From assembly GCF_014654205.1 (NCBI RefSeq), contig NZ_BNAW01000001.1:372001-436000 (forward strand): a DNA stretch of 64,000 bases, read 5' to 3'. The notes beneath the pieces were generated by a model that saw only the letters and a list, made by a program, of their open reading frames with translations, was not told the origin of the DNA and made no database searches. The DNA comes from Amycolatopsis bullii. GTDB lineage: Bacteria > Actinomycetota > Actinomycetes > Mycobacteriales > Pseudonocardiaceae. Position numbers and translations under genes: made by a program. Below, in pieces: positions 57,348 to 64,000 of the stretch (positions within the stretch are counted from its first letter, which is position 1; each line of letters begins with the position of its first letter).

Positions 57348-57970
57348 ACACCGACCTCATGGCCGAGATGGGCCTCAGCCCCGCCGAGGCCGCGCGCCGG
57401 GCGCAGATCATCGGCGCCACCATCGGCGTGCTGTCCGACCTGGGCTACCGGCGGACCACCTTCGCCAAGATCAAGGAGCGAGCCGGGCTGAGCAGCACCC
57501 GGCTGATCTCGTACCACTTCACGAACAAGGCCGGCCTGATGCAGGCCGTGCTCAGCACGGTCGTCGAGACGAAGGCCGGCTTCCTCACCGAACGCACCGG
57601 CGGCGGCCTCGACCCGGCCGACCGGCGCGGCTACCTGCGGGCGCACATCGAGACGTCGGTGGCGTTCCTGCGCGCCTACCCCGAGTGCGTCCGGGCGCTG
57701 TCGGAGCTCGCGGCCAACGCCGACGACGCCGACGGCTGGGTCATGACGAAGGTGCTGGTCGACGACCTGCGCGTGCACGGGCTGGCCCGCCAGCTCAAGC
57801 AGGGCCAGGCCGAGGGCGTCTTCGGCGAGTTCACGCCCGAGGTGATGGCGATGTCGATCGCCCAGGCCATCGACGGTGTCGCCGCGGCCTACGCCGCCGA
57901 CCCGGAGCTGGACCTGGAGCAGTACGGGCGTGAGCTGGCGGACACGTTCGTCAAAGCGACGGCGCCGTGA
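57338..57970 (+). CDS. TetR family regulator, autoregulated and probably leaderless
   Basis: The 210-residue protein has an N-terminal helix-turn-helix, VLSDLGYRRTTFAKIKERAGLSSTRLISYHFTNKAGLMQAVL. The C-terminal ligand domain has a Cys in AYPECVRALSELAANADD. ATG 57338 has no ribosome-binding site and lies 7 bases after a -10 box, so translation is probably leaderless. Two operators flank the start, so strong self-repression is expected. No target gene is adjacent: the thioredoxin gene converges and overlaps its 3' end by 20 bases. Confidence 0.92.
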   Translation: MQVNTDLMAEMGLSPAEAARRAQIIGATIGVLSDLGYRRTTFAKIKERAGLSSTRLISYHFTNKAGLMQAVLSTVVETKAGFLTERTGGGLDPADRRGYLRAHIETSVAFLRAYPECVRALSELAANADDADGWVMTKVLVDDLRVHGLARQLKQGQAEGVFGEFTPEVMAMSIAQAIDGVAAAYAADPELDLEQYGRELADTFVKATAP

Positions 57971-58286
57971 GGGCCCGGTCGAGCCGCTCTTCGATGCGGG
58001 CCTTCGGGAACGCGCCGACGATCGTCTCGACCGGTTCCCCGCCGCGGAAGAGGATCATCGTGGGCAGGGACATGACCTGGTAGGAGCGGGTGGTCTCGGG
58101 GTTCTCGTCGGCGTTGATCTTGCGCACGGCGAGCTCGCCGTCCCGCTCGGCGGCCAGCTGCGCGAGCACCGGGCCGACCATCCGGCACGGGCCGCACCAG
58201 GTGGCCCAGAACTCGACGAGCACGGGGACGTCACTGCCGAGGACCTCGGCGAAGGTCGCGTCGGTGACGTCGGTGACTGCGGACAT
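57951..58286 (-). CDS. trxA: thioredoxin
   Basis: The 111-residue thioredoxin has the active site WCGPC at residues 30-34 (FWATWCGPCRMVGPVL) and the cis-Pro motif in SLPTMILFRGG. It reduces protein disulfides in the cytoplasm. ATG 58286 follows GAAGGAG. It lies 10 bases downstream of a MerR-type regulator gene, so regulator and thioredoxin form an operon. Confidence 0.95.
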   Translation of the reverse strand: MSAVTDVTDATFAEVLGSDVPVLVEFWATWCGPCRMVGPVLAQLAAERDGELAVRKINADENPETTRSYQVMSLPTMILFRGGEPVETIVGAFPKARIEERLDRALTAPSL

Positions 58287-58296
58287 GGGGGCTCCT

Positions 58297-58692
58297 TCAG
58301 GGGCGCGGGGATGCGGGCACGACACACGGATCGGGCGCCTGCCGCGTGAGGGCGGCGGCGAGTTTCGCGGCCAGTTCGCCGCGGATGCCGCCGAGCCGCG
58401 CGAGGAGGGCGTCGGCTTCTTCGAGCTTGCGCCGGTAGACCTCGATCGAGCTGGCGCAGGAGTCGCCGGTCTCGTGGCCGTTGCGCAGGCACTCGACGAA
58501 CGGGCGCGTCTCTTCCAGGGTCAGGCCGACCGTCTGGAGGGTCTGGATCTCCTTGACCAGCTGGAGGTCGTCCTCGTCGTACTCGCGGTAGCCGTTCGCC
58601 GCACGACGGGCCCTCAGGAGGCCCTGGTCCTCGTAAAACCGCAGCGCACGGGTGGTGACCCCCGTGCGCTGCGCCAGTTCTCCGATCCGCAT
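58297..58692 (-). CDS. MerR family regulator, probably redox-responsive
   Basis: The 131-residue protein has the full MerR N-terminus MRIGELAQRTGVTTRALRFYEDQGLL and a C-terminal coiled coil. It contains Cys in FVECLRNG, GDSCASSIEVYRRKLEEADALL and DPCVV. The Cys in the coiled-coil entry is where metal- or thiol-sensing MerR proteins place ligands. Its operon partner is thioredoxin. Sensing of oxidants or thiol stress is inferred from that pairing. Confidence 0.9.
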   Translation of the reverse strand: MRIGELAQRTGVTTRALRFYEDQGLLRARRAANGYREYDEDDLQLVKEIQTLQTVGLTLEETRPFVECLRNGHETGDSCASSIEVYRRKLEEADALLARLGGIRGELAAKLAAALTRQAPDPCVVPASPRP

Positions 58693-58733
58693 GCCTCGAC
58701 GCTAGACGTTGACGTCCACGTCAAGGCAAGTTC

Positions 58734-59132
58734 TCACGTATCGGCTTCGATGGCGAAGGTGTTGCCGTCCGGGTCCCGGAACCAGGCGATCCGCCCGCCG
58801 CCGGCCCGGGCGGTGATCCCCCTCGCGTCGTGTTCGAGCTGGTCGTAGCGGGTGAATTCGACGCCGGCCGCGGTGAGTTCGTCAACGATTTCGTCGAGGT
58901 CGTCGACGTACCAGGTCGCCAGGGTGGCCGGGCTCTTCCCGGCGGTGACGGACTGGTACACGTTCAGGGCCGGTCCGCCACCGGATCCGTAGGTCCGGCT
59001 GCCGCCGGCGATGTGCGCGCTGGGGCCGGACCGCAGCGCCCGCAGGCCGAGCTTGCCTTCGTAGAACGCGACCGCCCGGTCGATGTCGGACACGGCGACC
59101 GAAGCTCGGACCTGGTGCGCGCTCAGGGGCAT
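58734..59132 (-). CDS. VOC superfamily (glyoxalase/bleomycin-resistance-like) protein
   Basis: The 132-residue protein has two beta-alpha-beta-beta-beta halves: VRASVAVSDIDRAVAFYEGKLGLR and ATWYVDDLDEIVDELTAAGVEFT, ending in AWFRDPDGNTFAIE, where the late Glu is a usual metal ligand. No substrate can be given. It is not part of the mycobacterial conserved order and is inserted between the MerR/thioredoxin pair and the bifunctional nuclease gene. Confidence 0.88.
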   Translation of the reverse strand: MPLSAHQVRASVAVSDIDRAVAFYEGKLGLRALRSGPSAHIAGGSRTYGSGGGPALNVYQSVTAGKSPATLATWYVDDLDEIVDELTAAGVEFTRYDQLEHDARGITARAGGGRIAWFRDPDGNTFAIEADT

Positions 59133-59146
59133 GGGCTCCGCACCCC

Positions 59147-59620
59147 TCAGGTGTCGGCACCCCGGAAGTCTTCGGGCGACACGGAGTCGAGGAACTCGCG
59201 GAACTTCTCGACCTCGTCCTCCTGCTCGTCCGGGATGATCAGGCCCGCTTCCTCCAGCACCGAGTCCACGGCGTGGATGGGGACGCCGATCCGCAGGGCC
59301 AGCGCGACCGAGTCGCTCGGCCGGGCGGACACCCGGATGTCGCCGTCGAACACGAGCTCGGCGAAGAACGTGCCTTCCTTCAGGTCGGTGATGACGACCT
59401 GCTCGAGCTCCCGGCCGAGCGCTCCGATGACCTCTTTCAGCAGGTCATGCGTGAGCGGGCGGGCGGGGCGGACCCCCTGCTGCTCCAAGGCGATGGCGGT
59501 GGCTTCGACCGAGCCGATCCAGATCGGCAGGTACCGTTCGCCTTCGGTTTCCCGCAGCAACAAGATCGGCTGATTCGCGGGCAGCTCGACCCGCACACCG
59601 ACGACGCGCATTTCGCTCAT
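59147..59620 (-). CDS. bifunctional nuclease family protein (DUF151)
   Basis: The 157-residue protein begins MRVVGVRVELPANQPILLLRE and contains LPIWIGSVEATAIALEQQGVRPARPLTHDLLKEVIGALG and ASRPSDSVALALR-like ARPSDSVALALRIGVPI, the DUF151 core. The plant relative has RNase and DNase activity; mycobacterial Rv1829 is the syntenic homologue. ATG 59620 is chosen; an earlier in-frame start at 59647 has a poor context. It lies between FtsR and the regulators as in mycobacteria. Confidence 0.92.
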   Translation of the reverse strand: MSEMRVVGVRVELPANQPILLLRETEGERYLPIWIGSVEATAIALEQQGVRPARPLTHDLLKEVIGALGRELEQVVITDLKEGTFFAELVFDGDIRVSARPSDSVALALRIGVPIHAVDSVLEEAGLIIPDEQEDEVEKFREFLDSVSPEDFRGADT

Positions 59621-59836
59621 CGGGCTTCGCCTCCCTCTCGTGCACACGGGCTGCAGCGCTGAACCGGCTTCACGCCCATACTCCCGACGCTACCCGTCAT
59701 CCGTGCGCTGTGCTCGCTGTCCGGACTCTCTCGGTTCGCCTGCCGCAAACCCGTGCCTTCACGGTACGGCATGCGGTGCCGAACATTCAGTCATTGACAT
59801 GGGACCGCAAAGAGGATCTCACTGCCCCGTTATCGA

Positions 59837-60583
59837 TCAACACCCGGCGACGCCGCGGATTCCCGCCTTGACGAGGAGCGTGTGCAGGGTCACGGACAGG
59901 GCCGCGAGCTCCCGCACCACCTCGTCGGCGCGCGCCTTCGCCTCGGGGTCGCGGTGCCGGTACACCGGCGTCACGATCTGCTCCAGCAGCCCGACCTCGC
60001 GGTCGGCCGCCGCGCGGAAGGCACGCAGGTGCCGCGGCTCGATGCCGAACTCGGTCATCGCCTTGACCGTCCGCGCGACCAGCACCGCGTCCGCGTCGAA
60101 GAACCCGGCGGGACCGGACCGGACCAGGCCGTACTGCTGCAGCTCGGCCAGCGCCGGCGCGTCGATGCCGGCCTGCGCCAGGAGCTCCTCGCGGGTCAGG
60201 CGCAGCTCCTTGCCCGGGGCGAAGTCGTCCGCGACGGGCAGGCCGACGTTCTCGGCCGGCGCGTCGATCGGCACCAGCCGGCGCGGCGGGCGGGGCAGGG
60301 CCGCGGTGGGCTCGGCGCCCGAATCCACCGCGTCCAGCTGCTCTTTGATGACCTTCAACGGGAGGTAGTGGTCCCGCTGGGCGGCCAGGACGAACCGCAG
60401 GCGCTCCACGTCCGCCGCGGCGAACTGCCGGTAGCCCGACGGCGTGCGGCCCGGCGTGACCAGGCCTTCCGCTTCGAGGAACCGGATCTTGGAGATGGTG
60501 ACGTCGGGGAAGTCCCCGCGCAGCTGCGCGAGAACCGCCCCGATGCTCAGTCCGTGGTTCTGTGGCCGCCCGGCCGCCGTCAC
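59837..60583 (-). CDS. ftsR: MerR family regulator FtsR (Rv1828 type)
   Basis: The 248-residue protein has an N-terminal MerR domain (LSIGAVLAQLRGDFPDVTISKIRFLEAEGLVTPGRTPSGYRQF) and a second helical domain, KELRLTREELLAQAGIDAPALAELQQYGLV. In Corynebacterium the homologue activates ftsZ. The GTG start overlaps the garA stop as GTGA, so the two are coupled. The 216-base stretch between this gene and the bifunctional nuclease shows only a probable promoter for the latter. Confidence 0.93.
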   Translation of the reverse strand: MTAAGRPQNHGLSIGAVLAQLRGDFPDVTISKIRFLEAEGLVTPGRTPSGYRQFAAADVERLRFVLAAQRDHYLPLKVIKEQLDAVDSGAEPTAALPRPPRRLVPIDAPAENVGLPVADDFAPGKELRLTREELLAQAGIDAPALAELQQYGLVRSGPAGFFDADAVLVARTVKAMTEFGIEPRHLRAFRAAADREVGLLEQIVTPVYRHRDPEAKARADEVVRELAALSVTLHTLLVKAGIRGVAGC

Positions 60584-61044
60584 TGCGCCCCCTGGCCCCC
60601 GTGACCCGGGCCGGTCAGGAAGACCAGGCGGAACTTGCCGATCTGCACCTCGTCGCCGCCGGCGAGCACGGCCTGGTCGACCGGCTCGCGGTTGACGTAG
60701 GTGCCGTTGAGGCTGCCGACGTCGATGACGACGAACTCGCCGCCCTCACGCCGGAACTCGGCGTGCCGGCGGGAGACCGTGACGTCGTCGAGGAAGATGT
60801 CGCTGTCCGGGTGCCGCCCCGCGCTGGTGGTGTCGCGGTCGAGCAGGAACCGCGAACCCGCGTTCGGCCCGCGCTTCACGACCAGCAGCGCCGAACCCGG
60901 GGGCAGGGCGTCGACACCCTGGACCGGGGCTTCCGGGGCGGGCTCGCGACCTTCGGCTTCGGCCAGGAAGTCGGCCCGGAAGACAGAGGTCCGCTCCGGA
61001 GACTGCTCCGGGGGAACGCCGCCGGGCCCGTCGTTCGTGCTCAC
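60580..61044 (-). CDS. garA: FHA-domain metabolic regulator GarA/OdhI
   Basis: The 154-residue protein has a C-terminal FHA domain (~65-150): SAGRHPDSDIFLDDVTVSRRHAEF, GSLNGTYVN. The unphosphorylated form binds 2-oxoglutarate dehydrogenase and glutamate dehydrogenase. The N-terminal kinase motif normally reads ETTSVFRADF. Here it reads ERTSVFRADF, with Arg18 in place of the first Thr (the PknG site) and Thr19 kept (the PknB site). GTG 61044 follows GGAGAG. It sits between gcvH and ftsR, the conserved order. Confidence 0.96.
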   Translation of the reverse strand: MSTNDGPGGVPPEQSPERTSVFRADFLAEAEGREPAPEAPVQGVDALPPGSALLVVKRGPNAGSRFLLDRDTTSAGRHPDSDIFLDDVTVSRRHAEFRREGGEFVVIDVGSLNGTYVNREPVDQAVLAGGDEVQIGKFRLVFLTGPGHGGQGAQ

Positions 61045-61158
61045 CTGAGCTCTCCTCCACACATGCTGTGTTGCCAGTACTCAAGAACGTGTAGCTGCCA
61101 ACGTACCGTGCCTGATCGATTCTCCGAGCCCCGGCTCCCCGAACCGGCGGAGCGGGCT

Positions 61159-61545
61159 TCAGCCCTTGGTCAGCGCGTCGTACGCCTCGGCTTCGAGCAG
61201 GGCTTCCAGGCCCGCCGGGTCGTCGAGCCGGATCTCGATCAGCCAGCCCTCGCCGTAGGGGTCGCTGTTGATGAGTTCGGGCGAGTCGGCGACGGCGTCG
61301 TTGACCGCGACGACCTCCCCGTCGACCGGCGCGAACAGCTCGGAGACGCTCTTGGTCGACTCGACCTCGCCGAAGACGTCGCCCGCGCTCACCTGCCTGC
61401 CGACGTCGGGCAGGTCGACGAACACGACGTCGCCGAGCTGGTCCTGCGCGTACTCGGTGATGCCGACGCGCACGAGGGTGTCCTCGCCGCGGGTGGCGAC
61501 CCACTCGTGTTCCTCGGTGTAGCGAAGCTCTTCAGGAGCGGACAC
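61159..61545 (-). CDS. gcvH: glycine cleavage system H protein
   Basis: The 128-residue carrier protein has the lipoyl-attachment Lys65 in EVESTKSVSEL. It also has the family opening LRYTEEHEWV and the late SDPYGEGWLIEIRL. It shuttles the aminomethyl group between GcvP, GcvT and Lpd. The GTG start is at 61545. It lies 114 bases upstream of garA in the same direction; the gap looks like a promoter region. Confidence 0.97.
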   Translation of the reverse strand: MSAPEELRYTEEHEWVATRGEDTLVRVGITEYAQDQLGDVVFVDLPDVGRQVSAGDVFGEVESTKSVSELFAPVDGEVVAVNDAVADSPELINSDPYGEGWLIEIRLDDPAGLEALLEAEAYDALTKG

Positions 61546-61634
61546 CGCCGGTCCCCTTTCATGCCCTCACTGGAAGTGTTGGGCGAAGTCTTACACCCAC
61601 ACGGCGCAGCCGCCCGCCACGACCCGGCCAAAGC

Positions 61635-62255
61635 TCACCCGGCCGCTTCGCGCAGGGCGTTGCGCGCCTGGACGACGTAGAGGACGCCGGACCAGACGTA
61701 GAGGACGGCGCCCCAGATGGTGAAGGCGTACCCGATCGGCCGCGCCACGGCGGCGACGTCCGAGCCGCCCTGCGCGAGCAGCAGGAACGGGAAGGCGTAC
61801 ATCAGGACGAAGGTCGCGCCCTTGCCGATGTAGGTGACCTCGGGCGGCGCGAAGCCACGGCGGCGCAGGGTGACGACGCAGACGCCGAGCACGGCCTCCC
61901 GCAGGACGAGCGGGACGACGACCCACCACGGGATGATGCCGCGGACCAGGAAGGCGATCAGGGTGGCGAGGATGTACAGCCGGTCGGCGGCGGGGTCGAG
62001 CAGCTGCCCGAGCCGGGACATCTGGTTGAGCCAGCGGGCGAGCTTGCCGTCGAGCCAGTCGGTCAGGGCGCTGAAGACGAGCAGGGCGAGCGCCCAGCCG
62101 TCTTCTTCGGGGCCGAGCAGCAGCCAGAGGAACACGGGGACCCCGGCCAGCCGCAGCAGCGACAGGATGTTGGGGACGTTGAGGGCCTGCCGCAGCAGCG
62201 ACGGCTCGGCGGCGGGACCCGTCTGAGCGGCGGGTTCGGGGGCGGCTGTGCTCAC
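61635..62255 (-). CDS. pgsA: CDP-alcohol phosphatidyltransferase, PgsA type
   Basis: The 206-residue enzyme has four to five TM helices. The catalytic motif D-G-x2-A-R-x8-G-x3-D-x3-D is complete in DGKLARWLNQMSRLGQLLDPAAD at about residues 69-91. It transfers a phosphatidyl group to glycerol phosphate or a related alcohol; the mycobacterial syntenic protein is PgsA2. In M. tuberculosis three genes (two DUF881 and a small basic protein) separate it from gcvH. Here the gap is only 89 bases, so those genes are absent. Confidence 0.92.
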   Translation of the reverse strand: MSTAAPEPAAQTGPAAEPSLLRQALNVPNILSLLRLAGVPVFLWLLLGPEEDGWALALLVFSALTDWLDGKLARWLNQMSRLGQLLDPAADRLYILATLIAFLVRGIIPWWVVVPLVLREAVLGVCVVTLRRRGFAPPEVTYIGKGATFVLMYAFPFLLLAQGGSDVAAVARPIGYAFTIWGAVLYVWSGVLYVVQARNALREAAG

Positions 62256-62633
62256 GGGGCCATTAAACAGCGGAGTGGGGTGGGGGTGTCCGGTGGTGCG
62301 GTGGCCGGGTCGGGTGTTCTGCGCCGCGGGGCTTGCTCGCTGGGGCGGCCGGGCCAGGGACGCGAGGCCTGCGCGCCGGGGCGCTCAGGCCGGGGCGCGT
62401 CGCTGCGGGCGCCCGAGGCGGGCCTGCGGTGTCACGCGGTGACCTGGCGCTGCTCACCCGGCTGCGGGGCTCCCGGCGCGCGGGATCGGGCTGCCGGGCC
62501 TGCGTACTGCGGCGCTCGGGCGGGAGACACGGCGCAACAGGCACCCATGATGCTCAGTCCAGGGACCCGGCGGTGCCCACCGGCCCCGGGCTAAGCAGCC
62601 GGGCCACCCCATCGGGGCAACCCGGCGTCACGC
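62256..62633. other. intergenic region without a recognised gene
   Basis: These 378 bases are extremely G/C-rich, open in several frames on both strands, and encode only Arg/Pro/Ala low-complexity sequence. I see no ribosome site, motif, hairpin with T-run or repeat. Part of it must contain the pgsA promoter. Confidence 0.6.
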
Positions 62634-62840
62634 TCAGCTCGCGCGGCGGTGGCTCCACCCGCGCCGCTGCAGCTCGGCGCTGGTCAGCGACTCGGGGCGG
62701 CCTCGGTAGTCGGTGCCCATCCAGCGGGCGCGGCCGGCCCGTCCCTCGAGGACGTACGGGCGGCCGCAGCACCAGACCACGGTGCTCGGGACGGTCGGCG
62801 GACTGGACGGGTCTTCGGTGCTCACAGCGTCGGCGTTCAT
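62634..62840 (-). CDS. small hypothetical protein with WCCGRPY motif
   Basis: The 68-residue protein starts at ATG 62840 (a GTG nine bases upstream is possible). After a Thr/Pro-rich start it reads VVWCCGRPYVLEGRAGRARWMGTDYRGRPESLTSAELQRRGW, with balanced composition unlike the random frames around it. The Cys pair could bind metal or form a disulfide. No family is recognised. The upstream 276-base gap to the lipoprotein gene contains a sequence similar to the TetR/MFS operator at 62947-62957. Confidence 0.55.
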   Translation of the reverse strand: MNADAVSTEDPSSPPTVPSTVVWCCGRPYVLEGRAGRARWMGTDYRGRPESLTSAELQRRGWSHRRAS

Positions 62841-63116
62841 CGCTCTCACGGATTCGGGACGGGGATTCGGGACGGGGAAGCTCGTCGGCCTCCACCAAGA
62901 TTCTCGGCCCGCGAGGCCGGATCGTTAACCGTCTCGGCGCGAATTAGACCGATCGATTCTTGATGACAGCGGGAGGTTTCGGAGCGTGAACGGAATGTTA
63001 ATCGTCCATTGTGGACATCGTTTCGGCAGCCACCGGGCCGGGCCGCCGGGCCGCTGTTGTAATCTCCGGCACACCCGTGGACACACCACGGGAACCGATG
63101 GCGAGGAAGGATCGCG

Positions 63117-63620
63117 GTGCCCCACCCGACCACCACGAGGACGTGGCTCGTGGCCTGCCTCGCCCTGCTCGCGCTCGCCGGCTGTTCCGGCGACCCCGCC
63201 GCCCCGGCTCCCCCGGCTCCGCCGTCCGCCTCCTCCGCGCCGCCCGCGACGACCACGGCACCTCCCTCGCCGTCGCCGGCTCCCCCGGCCGGCAGCGAGT
63301 CCGCACCCGCCCCGGCGTCCAAGCCCTCCGGGCCGCCGCCGTCGGTGCCCGGGTCGTGCGGCACCGTCACCGCCGCCAGCGGGCTGACGCTCTACGTCTT
63401 CGACAGCGGCTCCGCGGGGGTCAGCTGCGCCGCGGCGACGAAGCTGGTCGGCGACTTCCACCACCGGATCGCCGGGCGCCAGGGCGCCGGCTCGAACGAC
63501 GCGGTGAACGAGACCGTCGACGGCTGGCTGTGCACGTCCGGGCCGCCCGCCGCCCAGGGCGGCACCACCTGCACCAAGGGCGAGCAGACGGTCTTCGCCG
63601 CCGTCGTGCCGTCCGAGTGA
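63117..63620 (+). CDS. Pro-rich lipoprotein, unknown function
   Basis: The 167-residue protein has a signal peptide and lipobox LALAGC, a Pro/Ala/Ser-rich linker (~25-80) and a C-terminal domain with four Cys: SCGTVTAASG, VSCAAATKLVGDF, DGWLCTSGPP and TTCTKGE. GTG 63117 follows GGAAGGA. The next gene encodes a related lipoprotein, so this is a tandem pair. The domain pattern C-AAATKL-D-[FY] and W-x-C-x-SGP is shared. The role outside the membrane is unknown. Confidence 0.82.
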   Translation: MPHPTTTRTWLVACLALLALAGCSGDPAAPAPPAPPSASSAPPATTTAPPSPSPAPPAGSESAPAPASKPSGPPPSVPGSCGTVTAASGLTLYVFDSGSAGVSCAAATKLVGDFHHRIAGRQGAGSNDAVNETVDGWLCTSGPPAAQGGTTCTKGEQTVFAAVVPSE

Positions 63621-63655
63621 GTCCCGTTCCTCATCCTCGCGCTCCAGAAGGGCCC

Positions 63656-64000
63656 ATGAAGACACTCGCGTACCCCCTGCTGCTCGTCGCCGCGTCCGCC
63701 GCACTGGCCGGCTGCGGAGGCGGCGACCCGGCGCCCGCGGCGCCGTCCGCCACCGTCCCGGCCGCGGTGGCGGCAGCGGAGTCGACGGCACCGGGCGTGC
63801 CCTGCGGTGAAATCGCGGGCACGGGCGGCGCGAAGACGGCCGTCGTCGCGCACGGCAAGGTGGACTGCGCCGCGGCGACGAAGCTGCTCACGGACTACTT
63901 CGCGAAGCTGACCCCGGCCGAGGCGAACGACGCCGACGGCCCGGGTCCGATCGTCCTCGACGAGTGGACGTGCGGCAGCGGGCCCCACGACCCGGTGACG
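63656..64000 (+). CDS. second lipoprotein of the tandem pair, cut by window edge
   Basis: From ATG 63656 the visible 115 residues have a signal peptide with lipobox AALAGC, a short Ala/Pro linker and the start of the same domain as the neighbour: VPCGEIAG, VDCAAATKLLTDYF and LDEWTCGSGP. The linker is shorter than in the first copy. The C-terminus lies beyond the window. Confidence 0.8.
   Translation, partial: MKTLAYPLLLVAASAALAGCGGGDPAPAAPSATVPAAVAAAESTAPGVPCGEIAGTGGAKTAVVAHGKVDCAAATKLLTDYFAKLTPAEANDADGPGPIVLDEWTCGSGPHDPVT

Noticed and set aside
62263..62594. Open frames on both strands between pgsA and the small gene
   Set aside because: Arg/Pro/Ala-only composition, no ribosome site, no motif.

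Overview
The window is 64 kb of very GC-rich actinomycete chromosome: third-position G/C bias, many GTG and TTG starts, and frequent ATGA/GTGA overlaps. Gene order and protein relatives point to the Pseudonocardiales, most likely Amycolatopsis (inference from pattern, no database search). Two blocks keep the order known from Mycobacterium tuberculosis. One is hemH - inhA - fabG1 - VWA (Rv1481 type) - DUF58 - MoxR - RipA - acn (4.9-24.4 kb). The other is CNNM pair - gcvP - MerR - bifunctional nuclease - FtsR - garA - gcvH - pgsA (39.7-62.3 kb). The InhA lacks the long substrate loop of the mycobacterial enzyme, which fits a mycolate-free relative.

Layout. 0-3.2 kb: AAA ATPase/VWA pair, cut by the left edge. 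3.3-9.3 kb: conserved hypothetical, methyltransferase, ferrochelatase, a TetR/MFS efflux pair inserted between hemH and inhA, then inhA-fabG1. 9.4-15.4 kb: an inserted operon of MHS permease, response regulator, sensor kinase and TAXI binding lipoprotein, then thioesterase, TrmL and a membrane protein. 15.4-24.4 kb: VWA/DUF58/MoxR, MobA-like, methyltransferase and RipA-type hydrolase, divergent from aconitase. 24.4-35.5 kb: broken hydrolase, MgtC, secreted peptidase, ergothioneine genes egtABCD (no egtE) with a deazaflavin-type reductase, LysR, amino-acid dehydrogenase and prolyl aminopeptidase. 35.6-38.7 kb: a four-gene ESX/type VII-associated cassette without secretion machinery. 38.9-47 kb: acnR, two CNNM/CorC membrane proteins, a glycosylase-like protein, a repeat-rich anchored binding protein, a catalytically dead aldo/keto reductase and an XRE/SnoaL divergent pair. 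47-52 kb: UDP-sulfoquinovose synthase with GtrA, a GT-C/GT2 fusion and an epimerase, suggesting an exported sulfoglycan. 52-64 kb: secreted protein, frameshifted LuxR regulator, gcvP under a tandem glycine riboswitch, regulators, MerR/thioredoxin, GarA/GcvH/PgsA and two related lipoproteins.

How the genes work together. Central carbon and glycine metabolism is unusually well represented: aconitase, GcvP, GcvH, the glutamate/2-oxoglutarate switch GarA, and an amino-acid dehydrogenase. The clearest regulatory result is a matched pair of AcnR-type operators. One overlaps the acn promoter; the other lies in front of a TetR gene that closely resembles AcnR but sits 14.5 kb away, where in mycobacteria and corynebacteria the two genes are adjacent. 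Other self-contained circuits visible in the DNA are a TetR/MFS pair with matched operators, an XRE/SnoaL divergent promoter with two spaced palindromes, and a leaderless TetR gene whose second operator covers its own start codon. No rRNA, tRNA, CRISPR, insertion sequence or prophage was recognised.
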